Shown one piece after another: positions 1 to 9,954 of a stretch of 64,000 nt of DNA. The translations under genes and the position numbers were made by a program. The notes beneath the pieces were generated by a model that saw nothing but the letters and a program-made list of their open reading frames with translations, was not told where the DNA came from and did no database searches. Every line of letters starts with the position of its first letter. Positions within the stretch are counted from its first letter, which is position 1. The DNA comes from Curvibacter microcysteis (lineage in GTDB: Bacteria; Pseudomonadota; Gammaproteobacteria; Burkholderiales; Burkholderiaceae_C): assembly GCF_028649455.1 (NCBI RefSeq), contig NZ_JAQSIO010000001.1:992001-1056000 (forward strand), read 5' to 3'.

Positions 1-1
1 G

Positions 2-481
2 GTGGCGCGCGCCCTGCGCCTGAGCGAGCCGCTGGCGGTGGTGATGTGCGACATCGACCACTTCAAGGCCTTCAATGACTTTTATGGCCACCTGATTGGT
101 GACGACTGCTTGCGCGAGGTGGGCCAGGTGCTGGGTGGCGTGATCCAACGCGCCACCGACATGGTGGCCCGCTATGGCGGTGAAGAATTCACCCTGGTGC
201 TGCCCAACACCCGCCTGACCGGTGGCCTGGACCTGGTGCAGCGCATCCAGCAAGCCCTGCACGACCGGGGCCTGCCCGACGCCACCTCGCCCAATGGCAA
301 GCTCCTGACCCTGAGCTTCGGCGTGGCCGAGTTCGACCCCCGACGCGACCCCACAGCCCACGCCTTCATGCAGCGCGCCGACAGCGCGCTCTACCGCGCC
401 AAACACCAGGGGCGCAACCGCGTTGGTCTGGCCCACGCGCAGGACATCGAGGTGCTGGAGAGCACATTGACCCTGGCCTGA
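2..481 (+). CDS. Diguanylate cyclase (GGDEF domain), C-terminal part, cut by window start
   Basis: This is the C-terminal end of a GGDEF enzyme, which condenses two GTP into cyclic di-GMP. The active-site motif RYGGEEF is visible, preceded by RATD, which fits the RxxD inhibitory I-site, so product feedback is likely. The substrate region MCDIDHFKAFND and the C-terminal ADSALYRAKHQGRNRV helix are typical. The N-terminal DALTGL-type start of the domain and any sensor domain lie outside the window; the GTG at position 2 is unlikely to be the true start. It precedes recQ on the same strand with a 112-bp gap. The family call is firm; what the protein senses is unknown. Confidence 0.9.
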   Translation: MARALRLSEPLAVVMCDIDHFKAFNDFYGHLIGDDCLREVGQVLGGVIQRATDMVARYGGEEFTLVLPNTRLTGGLDLVQRIQQALHDRGLPDATSPNGKLLTLSFGVAEFDPRRDPTAHAFMQRADSALYRAKHQGRNRVGLAHAQDIEVLESTLTLA

Positions 482-593
482 GATAATCCGCCCCCGACCG
501 ACTGCGCGGCGCCTTGGGCGCCGCGCCTGTTTCGGGCCTGCGGCCACTGCACCGCCCGGCCTTGTTTTTGTTCCACCCCATCCTGAGTCCAGC

Positions 594-2486
<1,893 letters not shown>

Positions 2487-2497
2487 GGTGCGGCGCC

Positions 2498-4072
2498 TCA
2501 CCTGGGCTTGACGCGGAAGATGCGCACCGCGCGCTGCAAGGTGTCAGCGCGGCGTTCCAGGGTCTGCGTGGCCAGGGCTGAAGCCTGGGCCAGACCGGCG
2601 TTGCGCTGGGTCACATCGTCAATCACCTGCATGGCCTGGTCGACCTGGGTCACACCCAGCAGCTGCTCCTGGGACGCGTTTTGGATGTCCTGCAGCAAGC
2701 CACTGACGCGCTGCACGGCGGCCACCACACCGCCGATGGTGCGGTTGGCCTCGTCGACGCGCTCCGTGCCCAGGCTCACGTCGCGGGCCGAGTGGTCGAT
2801 CAGCTGGCGGATTTGCAAGGCCGCGTCGCGGCTGCGCTGGGCCAAGAGGCGCACCTCGGCCGCCACCACCGCAAAGCCCCGCCCCTGGTCACCCGCGTGG
2901 GCTGCTTCCACCGCCGCGTTCAAGGCCAGCAGATTGGTTTGAAACGCCAGCGTTTCCATCAGTTCGATGATGTCGGTGATGCGGCGCGAGGACAGGTGGA
3001 TCTGCCCCATGGACTGCGACACCGCATCCGTGGCCTGACGGCCCTGGTTGGCGTTGTCGCGCGCCCGGTCGCTGAGCGCTGCCAGTTGGGTGGTGGTGTC
3101 GCAGGTGTGCTGCAGCGAGGCCGTGATCTCGGTCACCGACGCCACGGTTTGGGTCACCGCCTGGGCTTGCTGCTCGCTGCGCGCCGACAGGTCCAGCGTG
3201 CCGTCACGGATGCTGCGCGCCTCGGCCACCATGTCCTCCACCTCGGCGCGCACATCGGTGACGATGGCACGCATGTTGAGGTTGACCAGCCAAAGCTGGC
3301 GTTTGATCTGGCCAATCGGGTGGGTGGGGTCGTAGTCCAGCACCCCGTCCAGGTTGCAGCCCGCCAGGCTGCCGGCCAGATCGGCCGCGTCCTGCAGCGG
3401 CTGGGCCGTGCCGCGCCAGAACCACAGCTGAAACCCGCCCCAGCACAGCGACGCCGCCACCAAGGGCGCCACCCATGGTGCCACGCCCCAGTCCGATGCC
3501 AAGCCCGAAACCCCCACGCCCCAAGCCAGGCCCTGGGCCAGAGCGGCCGCCAGGCCCACGCGCTGCGCCAGGCTCAGGCGAAAGCGCCGCTTGGGCAGGT
3601 CGCGCCAGCCCACCCCGCGCACGCCCCCGGCATGCAGGCGGAAGGAGCGCTCGCCGCGGCGTTTCTCCACGGCCAGCTTGGCATACAAGGCCTCGGCGGC
3701 GGCCACCTGCTCGCGCGTGGGGCGCAGCCGCACCGACATGTAGCCCACGGGCTTGCCTTGCTCCATGACGGGCGAGACATTGGCCTGCACCCAGTAAAAG
3801 TCGCCGTTCTTGCAGCGGTTCTTGACCAGACCCGACCAGGCGCGGCCCCGCCCGATGGTGGACCACAAGTCGGCAAAGGCTTCGACCGGCATGTCCGGGT
3901 GGCGCACCAGGTTGTGGGGCTGGCCCAGCAACTCGTCATAGGCGTAGCCACTGACATCGACAAAAGCGCGGTTGCAATGGGTGATGCGGCCTTGAACATC
4001 AGTGGTGGAGACCAGCACGGCACCTTCGGGCAACAGCACCTCGTGGGGCGTGACCGGCAAATTGAGTTTCAT
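2498..4072 (-). CDS. Aer-like PAS methyl-accepting chemotaxis receptor
   Basis: A membrane receptor feeding the CheA/CheW pathway. The N-terminal PAS domain (about residues 10-120) has the Aer signature, including LVRHPDMPVEAF and a KNGDFYWVQANVSPV strand, so FAD-based redox or oxygen sensing is likely. A hydrophobic stretch near residues 175-225 forms the membrane anchor and there is no periplasmic domain, as in Aer. The signalling hairpin tip ELMETLAFQTNLLALNAAVE and GRGFAVVAAEVR are classic. Length 524, close to E. coli Aer (506). It is convergent with recQ, 11 bp away. Redox ligand and partner kinase are inferred from the family. Confidence 0.9.
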   Translation of the reverse strand: MKLNLPVTPHEVLLPEGAVLVSTTDVQGRITHCNRAFVDVSGYAYDELLGQPHNLVRHPDMPVEAFADLWSTIGRGRAWSGLVKNRCKNGDFYWVQANVSPVMEQGKPVGYMSVRLRPTREQVAAAEALYAKLAVEKRRGERSFRLHAGGVRGVGWRDLPKRRFRLSLAQRVGLAAALAQGLAWGVGVSGLASDWGVAPWVAPLVAASLCWGGFQLWFWRGTAQPLQDAADLAGSLAGCNLDGVLDYDPTHPIGQIKRQLWLVNLNMRAIVTDVRAEVEDMVAEARSIRDGTLDLSARSEQQAQAVTQTVASVTEITASLQHTCDTTTQLAALSDRARDNANQGRQATDAVSQSMGQIHLSSRRITDIIELMETLAFQTNLLALNAAVEAAHAGDQGRGFAVVAAEVRLLAQRSRDAALQIRQLIDHSARDVSLGTERVDEANRTIGGVVAAVQRVSGLLQDIQNASQEQLLGVTQVDQAMQVIDDVTQRNAGLAQASALATQTLERRADTLQRAVRIFRVKPR

Positions 4073-4213
4073 GAATGACGTCGGTGATCCGACCTGGGTT
4101 GCGTCAAGTCCGATTGGAGCCCCTGCCCGCAGGGTGGGTCTTGATGGGCATCAAGCGGGCTTCAAAGTCACCCAGTGGACACAGAGGCCCTGTCTGGGCT
4201 CAAAATGCGGGCC

Positions 4214-5422
4214 ATGCTTTCCCTCCAAGATGTCCAGCAGGCGGCCGAACGCCTGTCCGCCCAGGTGCTCAACACCCCTTTTGTCGAGTCACGCACGCTG
4301 TCGCAGCTGACTGGGGCGCAGATTTACCTGAAGTTCGAGAACTTGCAGTTCACCGCCTCCTTCAAAGAGCGAGGCGCCTGCAACAAGCTGGCCCAACTGA
4401 GCGCTGAACAGCGCGCGCGCGGCGTGGTCGCCATGAGCGCGGGCAACCATGCCCAGGGCGTGGCCTACCACGCGCAGCGCCTGGGTTTGCGCGCGGTGAT
4501 CGTGATGCCCCGCTTCACGCCGGGGGTGAAGGTCGAACGCACCCGCGGCTTTGGCGCCGAGGTGGTGCTGCACGGCGACACGCTGGAAGACGCGCGCCAG
4601 CACGCCTACGCGCTGGCCGAAGCGCAGCAGCTCACCTTCGTCCACCCCTACGACGACGAAGCCATCATGGCCGGCCAGGGCACCGTGGGCCTGGAGATGT
4701 TGGAGGCCGTGCCCGACCTGGACGCGCTGGTGATCGCCGTGGGCGGTGGCGGCCTGATGGCGGGCATTGCCACGGTGGCGCGGGCCCTGCGCCCACAGAT
4801 CGAACTGGTGGGCGTGCAGACCGCGCGCTTTCCCGCCATGGTCAATGCCTTGCGTGGCACCCAGCACCCCCAGGGCAGCAGCACGATTGCCGAAGGCATT
4901 GCGGTCGGCTCGCCCGGCCTGCTCACCCGGGCGGTGCTGGCCGAGCGCGTGGACGACCTGGTGCTGGTCGACGAGGGCGACATCGAACAAGCCATCGTGA
5001 TGCTGCTCGAGATCGAGAAAACCCTGGTCGAAGGCGCCGGCGCCGCAGGCCTGGCCGCCGTGCTCAAGCAGCCTGAACGCTACCGGGGCCGCAAAGTGGG
5101 CCTGGTGCTGTGTGGCGGCAACATCGACCCCCTGCTGCTGGCCGCCATCATCGAGCGCGGCCTGGTGCGCTCGGGGCGGTTGGCGCGCATCCGCGTCAGT
5201 GCACGCGACGTGCCGGGCATCCTGGCCCGCATCACCGCGCTGGTGGCCGAGGCCGGCGCCAACATCGACGAGGTGCACCACCAGCGCGCCTTCACCACGC
5301 TGGCGGCGCAAAACGTGGAAATCGAGTTGGTGGTGCAGACCCGCGGACCTGACCACATCGACGAACTGCTGACCCGCTTGCAGGCCGCGGGCCTGGAGGC
5401 GATGTTGCAAGGTCACCACTGA
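4214..5422 (+). CDS. ilvA: Threonine ammonia-lyase (threonine deaminase), single ACT domain
   Basis: A PLP enzyme converting L-threonine (and serine) to 2-oxobutyrate and ammonia, either for isoleucine synthesis or catabolism. FTASFKERGA carries the PLP lysine, SAGNHAQGVAYHA is the conserved substrate loop and AVGGGGLMAGIA binds the cofactor phosphate. The tail from about residue 325 is one ACT domain (ARDVPGILARITALVAEAG), matching the roughly 400-residue medium form rather than the 500-residue two-ACT biosynthetic form. The ATG at 4214 (MLSLQDVQ) best fits the family; in-frame starts at 4205 and GTG 4175 exist. It is divergent from the chemoreceptor. Biosynthetic versus catabolic role is not decided by sequence. 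Confidence 0.92.
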   Translation: MLSLQDVQQAAERLSAQVLNTPFVESRTLSQLTGAQIYLKFENLQFTASFKERGACNKLAQLSAEQRARGVVAMSAGNHAQGVAYHAQRLGLRAVIVMPRFTPGVKVERTRGFGAEVVLHGDTLEDARQHAYALAEAQQLTFVHPYDDEAIMAGQGTVGLEMLEAVPDLDALVIAVGGGGLMAGIATVARALRPQIELVGVQTARFPAMVNALRGTQHPQGSSTIAEGIAVGSPGLLTRAVLAERVDDLVLVDEGDIEQAIVMLLEIEKTLVEGAGAAGLAAVLKQPERYRGRKVGLVLCGGNIDPLLLAAIIERGLVRSGRLARIRVSARDVPGILARITALVAEAGANIDEVHHQRAFTTLAAQNVEIELVVQTRGPDHIDELLTRLQAAGLEAMLQGHH

Positions 5423-5487
5423 GGGGCTGCCCGGCCCGGCGGTGAGCTGGTTAGAATCCGAGAATTCACCCCGTTTGAGGAAAATCA

Positions 5488-5634
5488 ATGTCCAACCACC
5501 ACGACTCCGCCCACACCACCGACGCCAGCACCGACCCGGTTGAAGCCGTGGTGCCGCTGATCCCCGTGGTGCTGCCCATCGTGGGCGGTGTGCTGATGTT
5601 CTTGCTGGCCTTCATTGCCGTGACCATGGCCTGA
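5488..5634 (+). CDS. Small membrane protein of 48 residues, unknown function
   Basis: A short ORF with a good Shine-Dalgarno (TTGAGGAAAATCA just before the ATG). The product has a His- and Thr-rich polar head, MSNHHDSAHTTDASTDPVEA, and one hydrophobic helix from about residue 21 to the end (VVPLIPVVLPIVGGVLMFLL and on). This predicts a single-pass inner-membrane peptide. A canonical hairpin terminator follows about 50 bp downstream and the gene lies 65 bp after ilvA, so it could be the operon's last gene or a separate unit. I do not recognise the family; the ribosome site, clear topology and terminator argue that it is real. Confidence 0.65.
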   Translation: MSNHHDSAHTTDASTDPVEAVVPLIPVVLPIVGGVLMFLLAFIAVTMA

Positions 5635-5685
5635 GCCTGGCGCCAGCCCCTTACGAGCCACCGCCCCTGGCGGCGCCGCCCAGTG

Positions 5686-5711
5686 AAACCGCCCTTGAGG
5701 CGGTTTTTTCT
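5686..5711 (+). terminator. Rho-independent terminator after the small membrane protein
   Basis: AAACCGCC, a CTTGA loop and GGCGGTTT form an 8-bp stem followed directly by a T run ending TTTTTTC. It closes the ilvA/small-peptide transcript and isolates it from pckG. Confidence 0.85.
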
Positions 5712-6162
5712 TGCCCGAAGACAGCGCTCGGACCCTGGCCCCCGACCAGCCAAGGCGCTGGAAAACCGTCCATCGCTGCGACGACGGCCCTTGCGATGAA
5801 CCAACAAGCCCCCCTGTCCATCGGCCAGTGCCGCCAACGCGCCCACACTTCGGCACCTTATCAACGCGCATAACCCCATGCAAGTTTTGCATGAACTTTG
5901 ACCGTAACCGCGAGACTTTCTGCGGGCTCCTTCATAAAATCGTCATCCCAGCCGACCCGCGGTGCCCGGACAGCCTTGTTTCCGTGTGCGCCCCGTGAAC
6001 CGCCCGCCGACTGAGCCGCCCAGCCGTTTTCTCAAAAGGTTTTGCGAGGCCCCCAGGGCCAGCCGCTCAACAGCCAGGCCCTCTGTGCACAGCGCAGCGG
6101 ACCGACTGCTCCCTCCGTGAGGCCCTTTTGAAAAAACGACTTTTCAACTTAGGAGCCTCCCG
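5712..6162 (+). promoter_or_regulatory. Long non-coding leader/promoter region of pckG
   Basis: About 450 bp without a convincing gene; the one open frame (5711-5998) has no ribosome site or recognisable composition. It holds a perfect 7-bp-arm dyad CATGCAAGTTTTGCATG (5877-5893), with TTGACC (5896-5901) and CATAAAAT further on as weak promoter-like elements at non-ideal spacing. The pckG ribosome site AGGAGCC sits at 6151-6157. The start of transcription cannot be fixed by reading; an unusually long leader is possible. Confidence 0.4.
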
Positions 6163-8031
6163 ATGAACTCACCCGTGATGCAGGGCCTGACCCTCAACAC
6201 CCCCGCCCATGTCAAAAACGCCAAGCTGATCGCTTGGGTGGCGGACATGGTGGCCCTGTGCAAGCCCGAGAGCGTGTACTGGTGCGACGGCAGCAACGAA
6301 GAATACGATCGCCTGTGCCAGCAGCTGGTGGACGCCGGCACCTTCAAGAAGCTCAACCCCGCCAAGCGCGCCAACAGCTTCCTGGCCTGCTCCGACCCGA
6401 GCGACGTGGCCCGCGTGGAAGACCGCACCTTCATCTGCTCCGCCAAGAAGGAAGACGCCGGCCCGACGAACAACTGGAAAGACCCGGCCGAAATGCGCGC
6501 CCTGCTGCAGCCCCTGTTTGACGGCTGCATGAAGGGCCGCACCATGTACGTGGTGCCCTTCAGCATGGGCCCGCTGGGCTCGAACATCGCCCACATCGGC
6601 GTGGAACTGACCGACAGCGCCTACGTGGCCGTCAACCAGAAGCTGATGACCCGCATGGGCCGCGCCGTGTACGACGTGCTGGGCGTGGAAGGCGAATTCG
6701 TGCCTTGCCTGCACACCGTGGGCGCCCCCCTGGCCGCCGGCGAAAAGGACAGCACCGCCTGGCCTTGCAACCCGACCACCAAGTACATCGTTCACTACCC
6801 GGAAACCCGCGAAATCTGGTCTTACGGTTCGGGCTACGGCGGCAACGCCTTGCTGGGCAAGAAATGCCTGGCCCTGCGCATCGCCTCCAACATGGGCCGC
6901 GAGCAAGGCTGGCTGGCCGAGCACATGCTGATCCTCGGCGTGACCAACCCGCAAGGCAAGAAGTACCACGTTGCCGCCGCCTTCCCCAGCGCCTGTGGCA
7001 AGACCAACTTCTCGATGCTCGTGCCCCCGGCGGCTTTCAACGGCTGGAACGTGACCACCATCGGTGACGACATCGCCTGGATCAAGCCCCAAGCTGACGG
7101 CAGCCTGCGCGCCATCAACCCCGAAGCCGGCTACTTTGGCGTGGCCCCGGGCACCAACACGCTGACCAACCCGAACTGCATGGCCAGCCTGGACAAGGAC
7201 GTGATCTTCACCAACGTCGCCCTGACCGATGACGGCGACGTCTGGTGGGAAGGCATGGAAAAGGACAACGGCAACACCCCGGCCCACCTGATCGACTGGC
7301 AAGGCAAGGACTGGACGCCCGCCATCGCCAAGGAAACCGGCGCCAAGGCCGCCCACCCCAACGCCCGCTTCACCGTGGCGGCGACCAACAACCCGGCCCT
7401 GGACAGCGCCTGGGACGACCCGGCTGGCGTGACCATCGACGCCTTCATCTTCGGCGGCCGCCGCTCGACCACCGTGCCCCTGGTGACCGAGGCCCGCAAC
7501 TGGACCGAAGGCGTCTACATGGCCGCCACCATGGGTTCTGAGACCACCGCTGCGGCCTTTGGCCAACAAGGCGTGGTGCGCCGCGACCCCTTCGCCATGC
7601 TGCCCTTCTGCGGCTACAACATGAGCGACTACTTCCAGCACTGGCTGAACACGGGCGCCAAGATCACCGCCAGCGGTGGCAAGCAGCCCAAGATCTTCAC
7701 CACCAACTGGTTCCGCAAGGGCGAAGACGGCAAGTTCGTCTGGCCCGGCTACGGTGAAAACATGCGCGTGCTGAAGTGGATGATCGACCGCATCGAAGGC
7801 CAAGCCCAAGGCGTGGACACCATCTTCGGCGTGGCCCCCGCTTACGGTGAAATCAACTGGACCGGCCTGGACTTCAACGAAGCCCAGTTCAACACCGTGA
7901 CCAGCATCGACCGCGCCGCCTGGGTGGACGAACTCAAGCTGCACAGCGCCCACTTCGAGCAACTGGCCTACCACCTGCCCCAAGAGCTGGTGAGCACCAA
8001 GGCCGCGCTGGAGCAACGCCTGGGCGCCTGA
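6163..8031 (+). CDS. pckG: Phosphoenolpyruvate carboxykinase (GTP)
   Basis: Converts oxaloacetate and GTP to phosphoenolpyruvate, CO2 and GDP, the entry to gluconeogenesis from organic acids. The 622 residues match the GTP-specific family. The P-loop [12 protein letters not shown] contains the hyper-reactive active-site cysteine; [18 protein letters not shown] and GDDIAWIKP are the substrate and metal regions; [25 protein letters not shown] is characteristic of the GTP form. The ATG has AGGAGCC 6 bp upstream and a strong terminator follows. It is monocistronic. A GTP enzyme with no sugar-uptake genes nearby fits an organism living on organic and amino acids. Confidence 0.97.
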   Translation: MNSPVMQGLTLNTPAHVKNAKLIAWVADMVALCKPESVYWCDGSNEEYDRLCQQLVDAGTFKKLNPAKRANSFLACSDPSDVARVEDRTFICSAKKEDAGPTNNWKDPAEMRALLQPLFDGCMKGRTMYVVPFSMGPLGSNIAHIGVELTDSAYVAVNQKLMTRMGRAVYDVLGVEGEFVPCLHTVGAPLAAGEKDSTAWPCNPTTKYIVHYPETREIWSYGSGYGGNALLGKKCLALRIASNMGREQGWLAEHMLILGVTNPQGKKYHVAAAFPSACGKTNFSMLVPPAAFNGWNVTTIGDDIAWIKPQADGSLRAINPEAGYFGVAPGTNTLTNPNCMASLDKDVIFTNVALTDDGDVWWEGMEKDNGNTPAHLIDWQGKDWTPAIAKETGAKAAHPNARFTVAATNNPALDSAWDDPAGVTIDAFIFGGRRSTTVPLVTEARNWTEGVYMAATMGSETTAAAFGQQGVVRRDPFAMLPFCGYNMSDYFQHWLNTGAKITASGGKQPKIFTTNWFRKGEDGKFVWPGYGENMRVLKWMIDRIEGQAQGVDTIFGVAPAYGEINWTGLDFNEAQFNTVTSIDRAAWVDELKLHSAHFEQLAYHLPQELVSTKAALEQRLGA

Positions 8032-8110
8032 TCCACCGAATCAGCGCCGGGGTGGGCGTTCTCCATTGACCTGCCCCGGTGTTGAGACTTTGCTGTTGTC
8101 AGTCAGCATG

Positions 8111-8144
8111 ACCGCCAGACCCTCCGGGTTTGGCGGTTTTTTTT
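8111..8144 (+). terminator. Rho-independent terminator of pckG
   Basis: ACCGCCA-ga-CCC, loop TCC, GGG-tt-TGGCGGT, followed by eight T. The stem has 10 pairs with a small internal mismatch. Confidence 0.88.
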
Positions 8145-8211
8145 CGGCCCAACCGCCCAAGACGGCATCGCTCGGCCCCAGCGCCTGAACCGATCGCCCA
8201 TGAAAAAAGCC

Positions 8212-8242
8212 GTACCCCAGGGGGCACGGCTTGAAGTGCTGT
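8212..8242 (-). terminator. Terminator of the 8277-8717 gene
   Basis: On the minus strand AAGCCGTGCCCC pairs with GGGGTACGGCTT and runs into TTTTTTC. The plus-strand copy lacks a T run, so it mainly serves the minus-strand gene ending at 8277. Confidence 0.8.
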
Positions 8243-8276
8243 GTCCAAGTCAGGCCGGGCGATGCCCGGCCACCAC

Positions 8277-8717
8277 TCAGAAGTAACCGCGAACGTCGCG
8301 GGCTGCGTCGCGGCTCATGGCGCGGCTGATGTCGGCCATGACGCGGGCATCGGTCAGGGCCAGGCTCCACAGCTTGTGGTCCTCAGCCGCTTGCTTGCGG
8401 GCCACAGCCCAAGAGCGCAGGCCGGCGCGCAGCCCCAGGGCGGCGCGGCGCAGGGGGGTGGACAGCAGGGCCAGGGCGGCGAAGCCCACGGTCCACAGGC
8501 CAATCCAGGCGGCCAGCAGGTGGCCTTCGGACCAGGTGTCGATCACTTGGTTGGCCACCACCAGCAGGGCGGAGACCACGGCGGCCAACAGCAGGGTGGC
8601 GGTGCCACGGGCGCCGTCAAATTGCTGCGCTGCGTCACGCAGGGTCTCTGCGGCCTTTTCAGCGCGGGCAACGCCGCCGTGGGTGAACGAGTATTCGGTG
8701 TGAACAAAGCTGGTCAT
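8277..8717 (-). CDS. Two-helix membrane protein, unknown function
   Basis: The 146-residue product has a soluble N-terminus, two hydrophobic helices (about residues 36-59 and 66-86) and a basic, helical C-terminal half rich in Ala, Arg and Asp that ends RGYF. I do not recognise a family. The ATG at 8717 is preceded by CTAAGGAATACACC, a good ribosome site. It is divergent from the LysR gene at 8845 and has its own terminator, so it is a single-gene unit. A GGGTTAACCC dyad lies 50 bp upstream of the start, like that before two other minus-strand genes here. The LysR neighbour is a plausible regulator by position only. Confidence 0.75.
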   Translation of the reverse strand: MTSFVHTEYSFTHGGVARAEKAAETLRDAAQQFDGARGTATLLLAAVVSALLVVANQVIDTWSEGHLLAAWIGLWTVGFAALALLSTPLRRAALGLRAGLRSWAVARKQAAEDHKLWSLALTDARVMADISRAMSRDAARDVRGYF

Positions 8718-8767
8718 GGTGTATTCCTTAGAGTCTTGGCTTGTGGCCGTCTGATGGGTGAATACTA

Positions 8768-8777
8768 GGGTTAACCC
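8768..8777 (-). promoter_or_regulatory. GGGTTAACCC dyad upstream of the membrane protein gene
   Basis: Perfect 10-bp palindrome, 50 bp before the ATG at 8717 and 67 bp before the divergent LysR start. The same core lies upstream of the gene at 14410-14592. It is a candidate operator or promoter element; the binding protein is unknown. Confidence 0.45.
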
Positions 8778-8844
8778 CCGTGTGATTCAACTTTATATTT
8801 ATGATGATCTTCATTCACATTGGTGATGAGTAAAGTTCAACCCC

Positions 8845-9840
8845 ATGCAACAAGCCAAATTCCGAGGCCTGGATCTCAACCTGCTGCGCGTCTTTGACGA
8901 GGTGATGGCCGAGCGCAGCCTGACCCGGGCGGCACGCAAGTTGTCGCTGACCCAGCCGGCTGTGAGCAACGCGCTGCGCCGCCTGCGCGAGACTTTGGAC
9001 GACGAACTGGTGCGCCGCCAAGGCCAGGGCATTGAGCCCACGCCCATGGCCCTGGCCTTGTGGCCCACGGTGCGCGAGGCCTTGCAGCAACTGCAAGCGG
9101 CCCTGGCCCCGGAGCACTTTCTGCCTGAGCAGGCCAACACCACCTTTGTGTTGGCCATGGCCGACGCCACCGCCGCCGCCCTGATTCCGGGCCTGGTGGA
9201 CACCATCGAGCGCGACGCGCCCGGGGTCTCCATCCGCGTCGTCCCGCTGGCCACGCGCGACCCGCGCCGCCTGCTCGATGAAGAAAGCGCCGACATGGCG
9301 ATCGGCTACTTCCCGGCCGTGCTGGCCGACCTGACCGCGCGCAGCCAGGCCGGCGAAGCCGTGGCCTACGCCCACCAACGCCTGTACGACGGCGAATACG
9401 TGTGCGTGATGCGCCGCGACCACCCTTTGGCCACTGGCCCACTGACGCTGAACCGCTACTGCGCGGCGCGCCACCTGCTGGTCAGCTTCTCGGGCCGGCC
9501 TTATGGCTTCATCGACGAAGCCCTGACCGCCGTGGGCCGCGAGCGCCGCATCGTGCTGACCGTGAACCAGTTCTTCACTGCCGGCCGGGTGGTGGCCAGC
9601 TCCAACCTGCTGACCGTGCTGCCCCGGCACTTTGTGGACGTGACCGGCATCGCCGATGAGCTGGTCTGGCGTGAGCTGCCTCTGGAAGTGCCCACCGTGC
9701 ATGTGGACGCGCTGTGGCACAAGCGCCTGCGTTACGGCGCCAGCCATGAGTGGCTGCGCAAGGCGATTGTGCGGGCCGCCAACAGCGGCCCAACGCCTTA
9801 CTCACCGTCAACCCCGCTGACAAGTCAAGCCCCGCCGTGA
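8845..9840 (+). CDS. LysR-family transcriptional regulator
   Basis: A DNA-binding regulator with winged helix-turn-helix at residues 8-66 (GLDLNLLRVFDEVMAERSLT, then TQPAVSNALRRLRE). The phrase DLNLLRVFDEVM places it in the NodD/LinR-like branch that often senses aromatic or small organic effectors. The effector-binding domain runs from about 95 to 310 and a low-complexity Pro/Ser tail follows. It is divergent from the membrane protein at 8277-8717, sharing a 127-bp AT-rich promoter region with the GGGTTAACCC dyad; control of that gene and itself is a positional inference. No dedicated catabolic operon sits beside it, so the effector is unknown. Confidence 0.88.
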   Translation: MQQAKFRGLDLNLLRVFDEVMAERSLTRAARKLSLTQPAVSNALRRLRETLDDELVRRQGQGIEPTPMALALWPTVREALQQLQAALAPEHFLPEQANTTFVLAMADATAAALIPGLVDTIERDAPGVSIRVVPLATRDPRRLLDEESADMAIGYFPAVLADLTARSQAGEAVAYAHQRLYDGEYVCVMRRDHPLATGPLTLNRYCAARHLLVSFSGRPYGFIDEALTAVGRERRIVLTVNQFFTAGRVVASSNLLTVLPRHFVDVTGIADELVWRELPLEVPTVHVDALWHKRLRYGASHEWLRKAIVRAANSGPTPYSPSTPLTSQAPP

Positions 9841-9954
9841 AGCCCAGATGACCATTTGGTCAGATAATTCACGGTTTGCTGATCCAAGCCGCCCACTGCT
9901 TCCAGGCCGCGCCCCAGCCCGCCGCGTGAAGCCCCATCGCCAAGCCCCTGACCG

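Noticed and set aside
5711-5998. 95-codon open frame upstream of pckG
   Set aside because: No ribosome site, no similarity recognised, and it crosses the palindrome and promoter-like region.
6169-8016. 615-codon open frame antisense to pckG
   Set aside because: Val/Gly/His-rich shadow of a gene with strong codon bias; no start signal.
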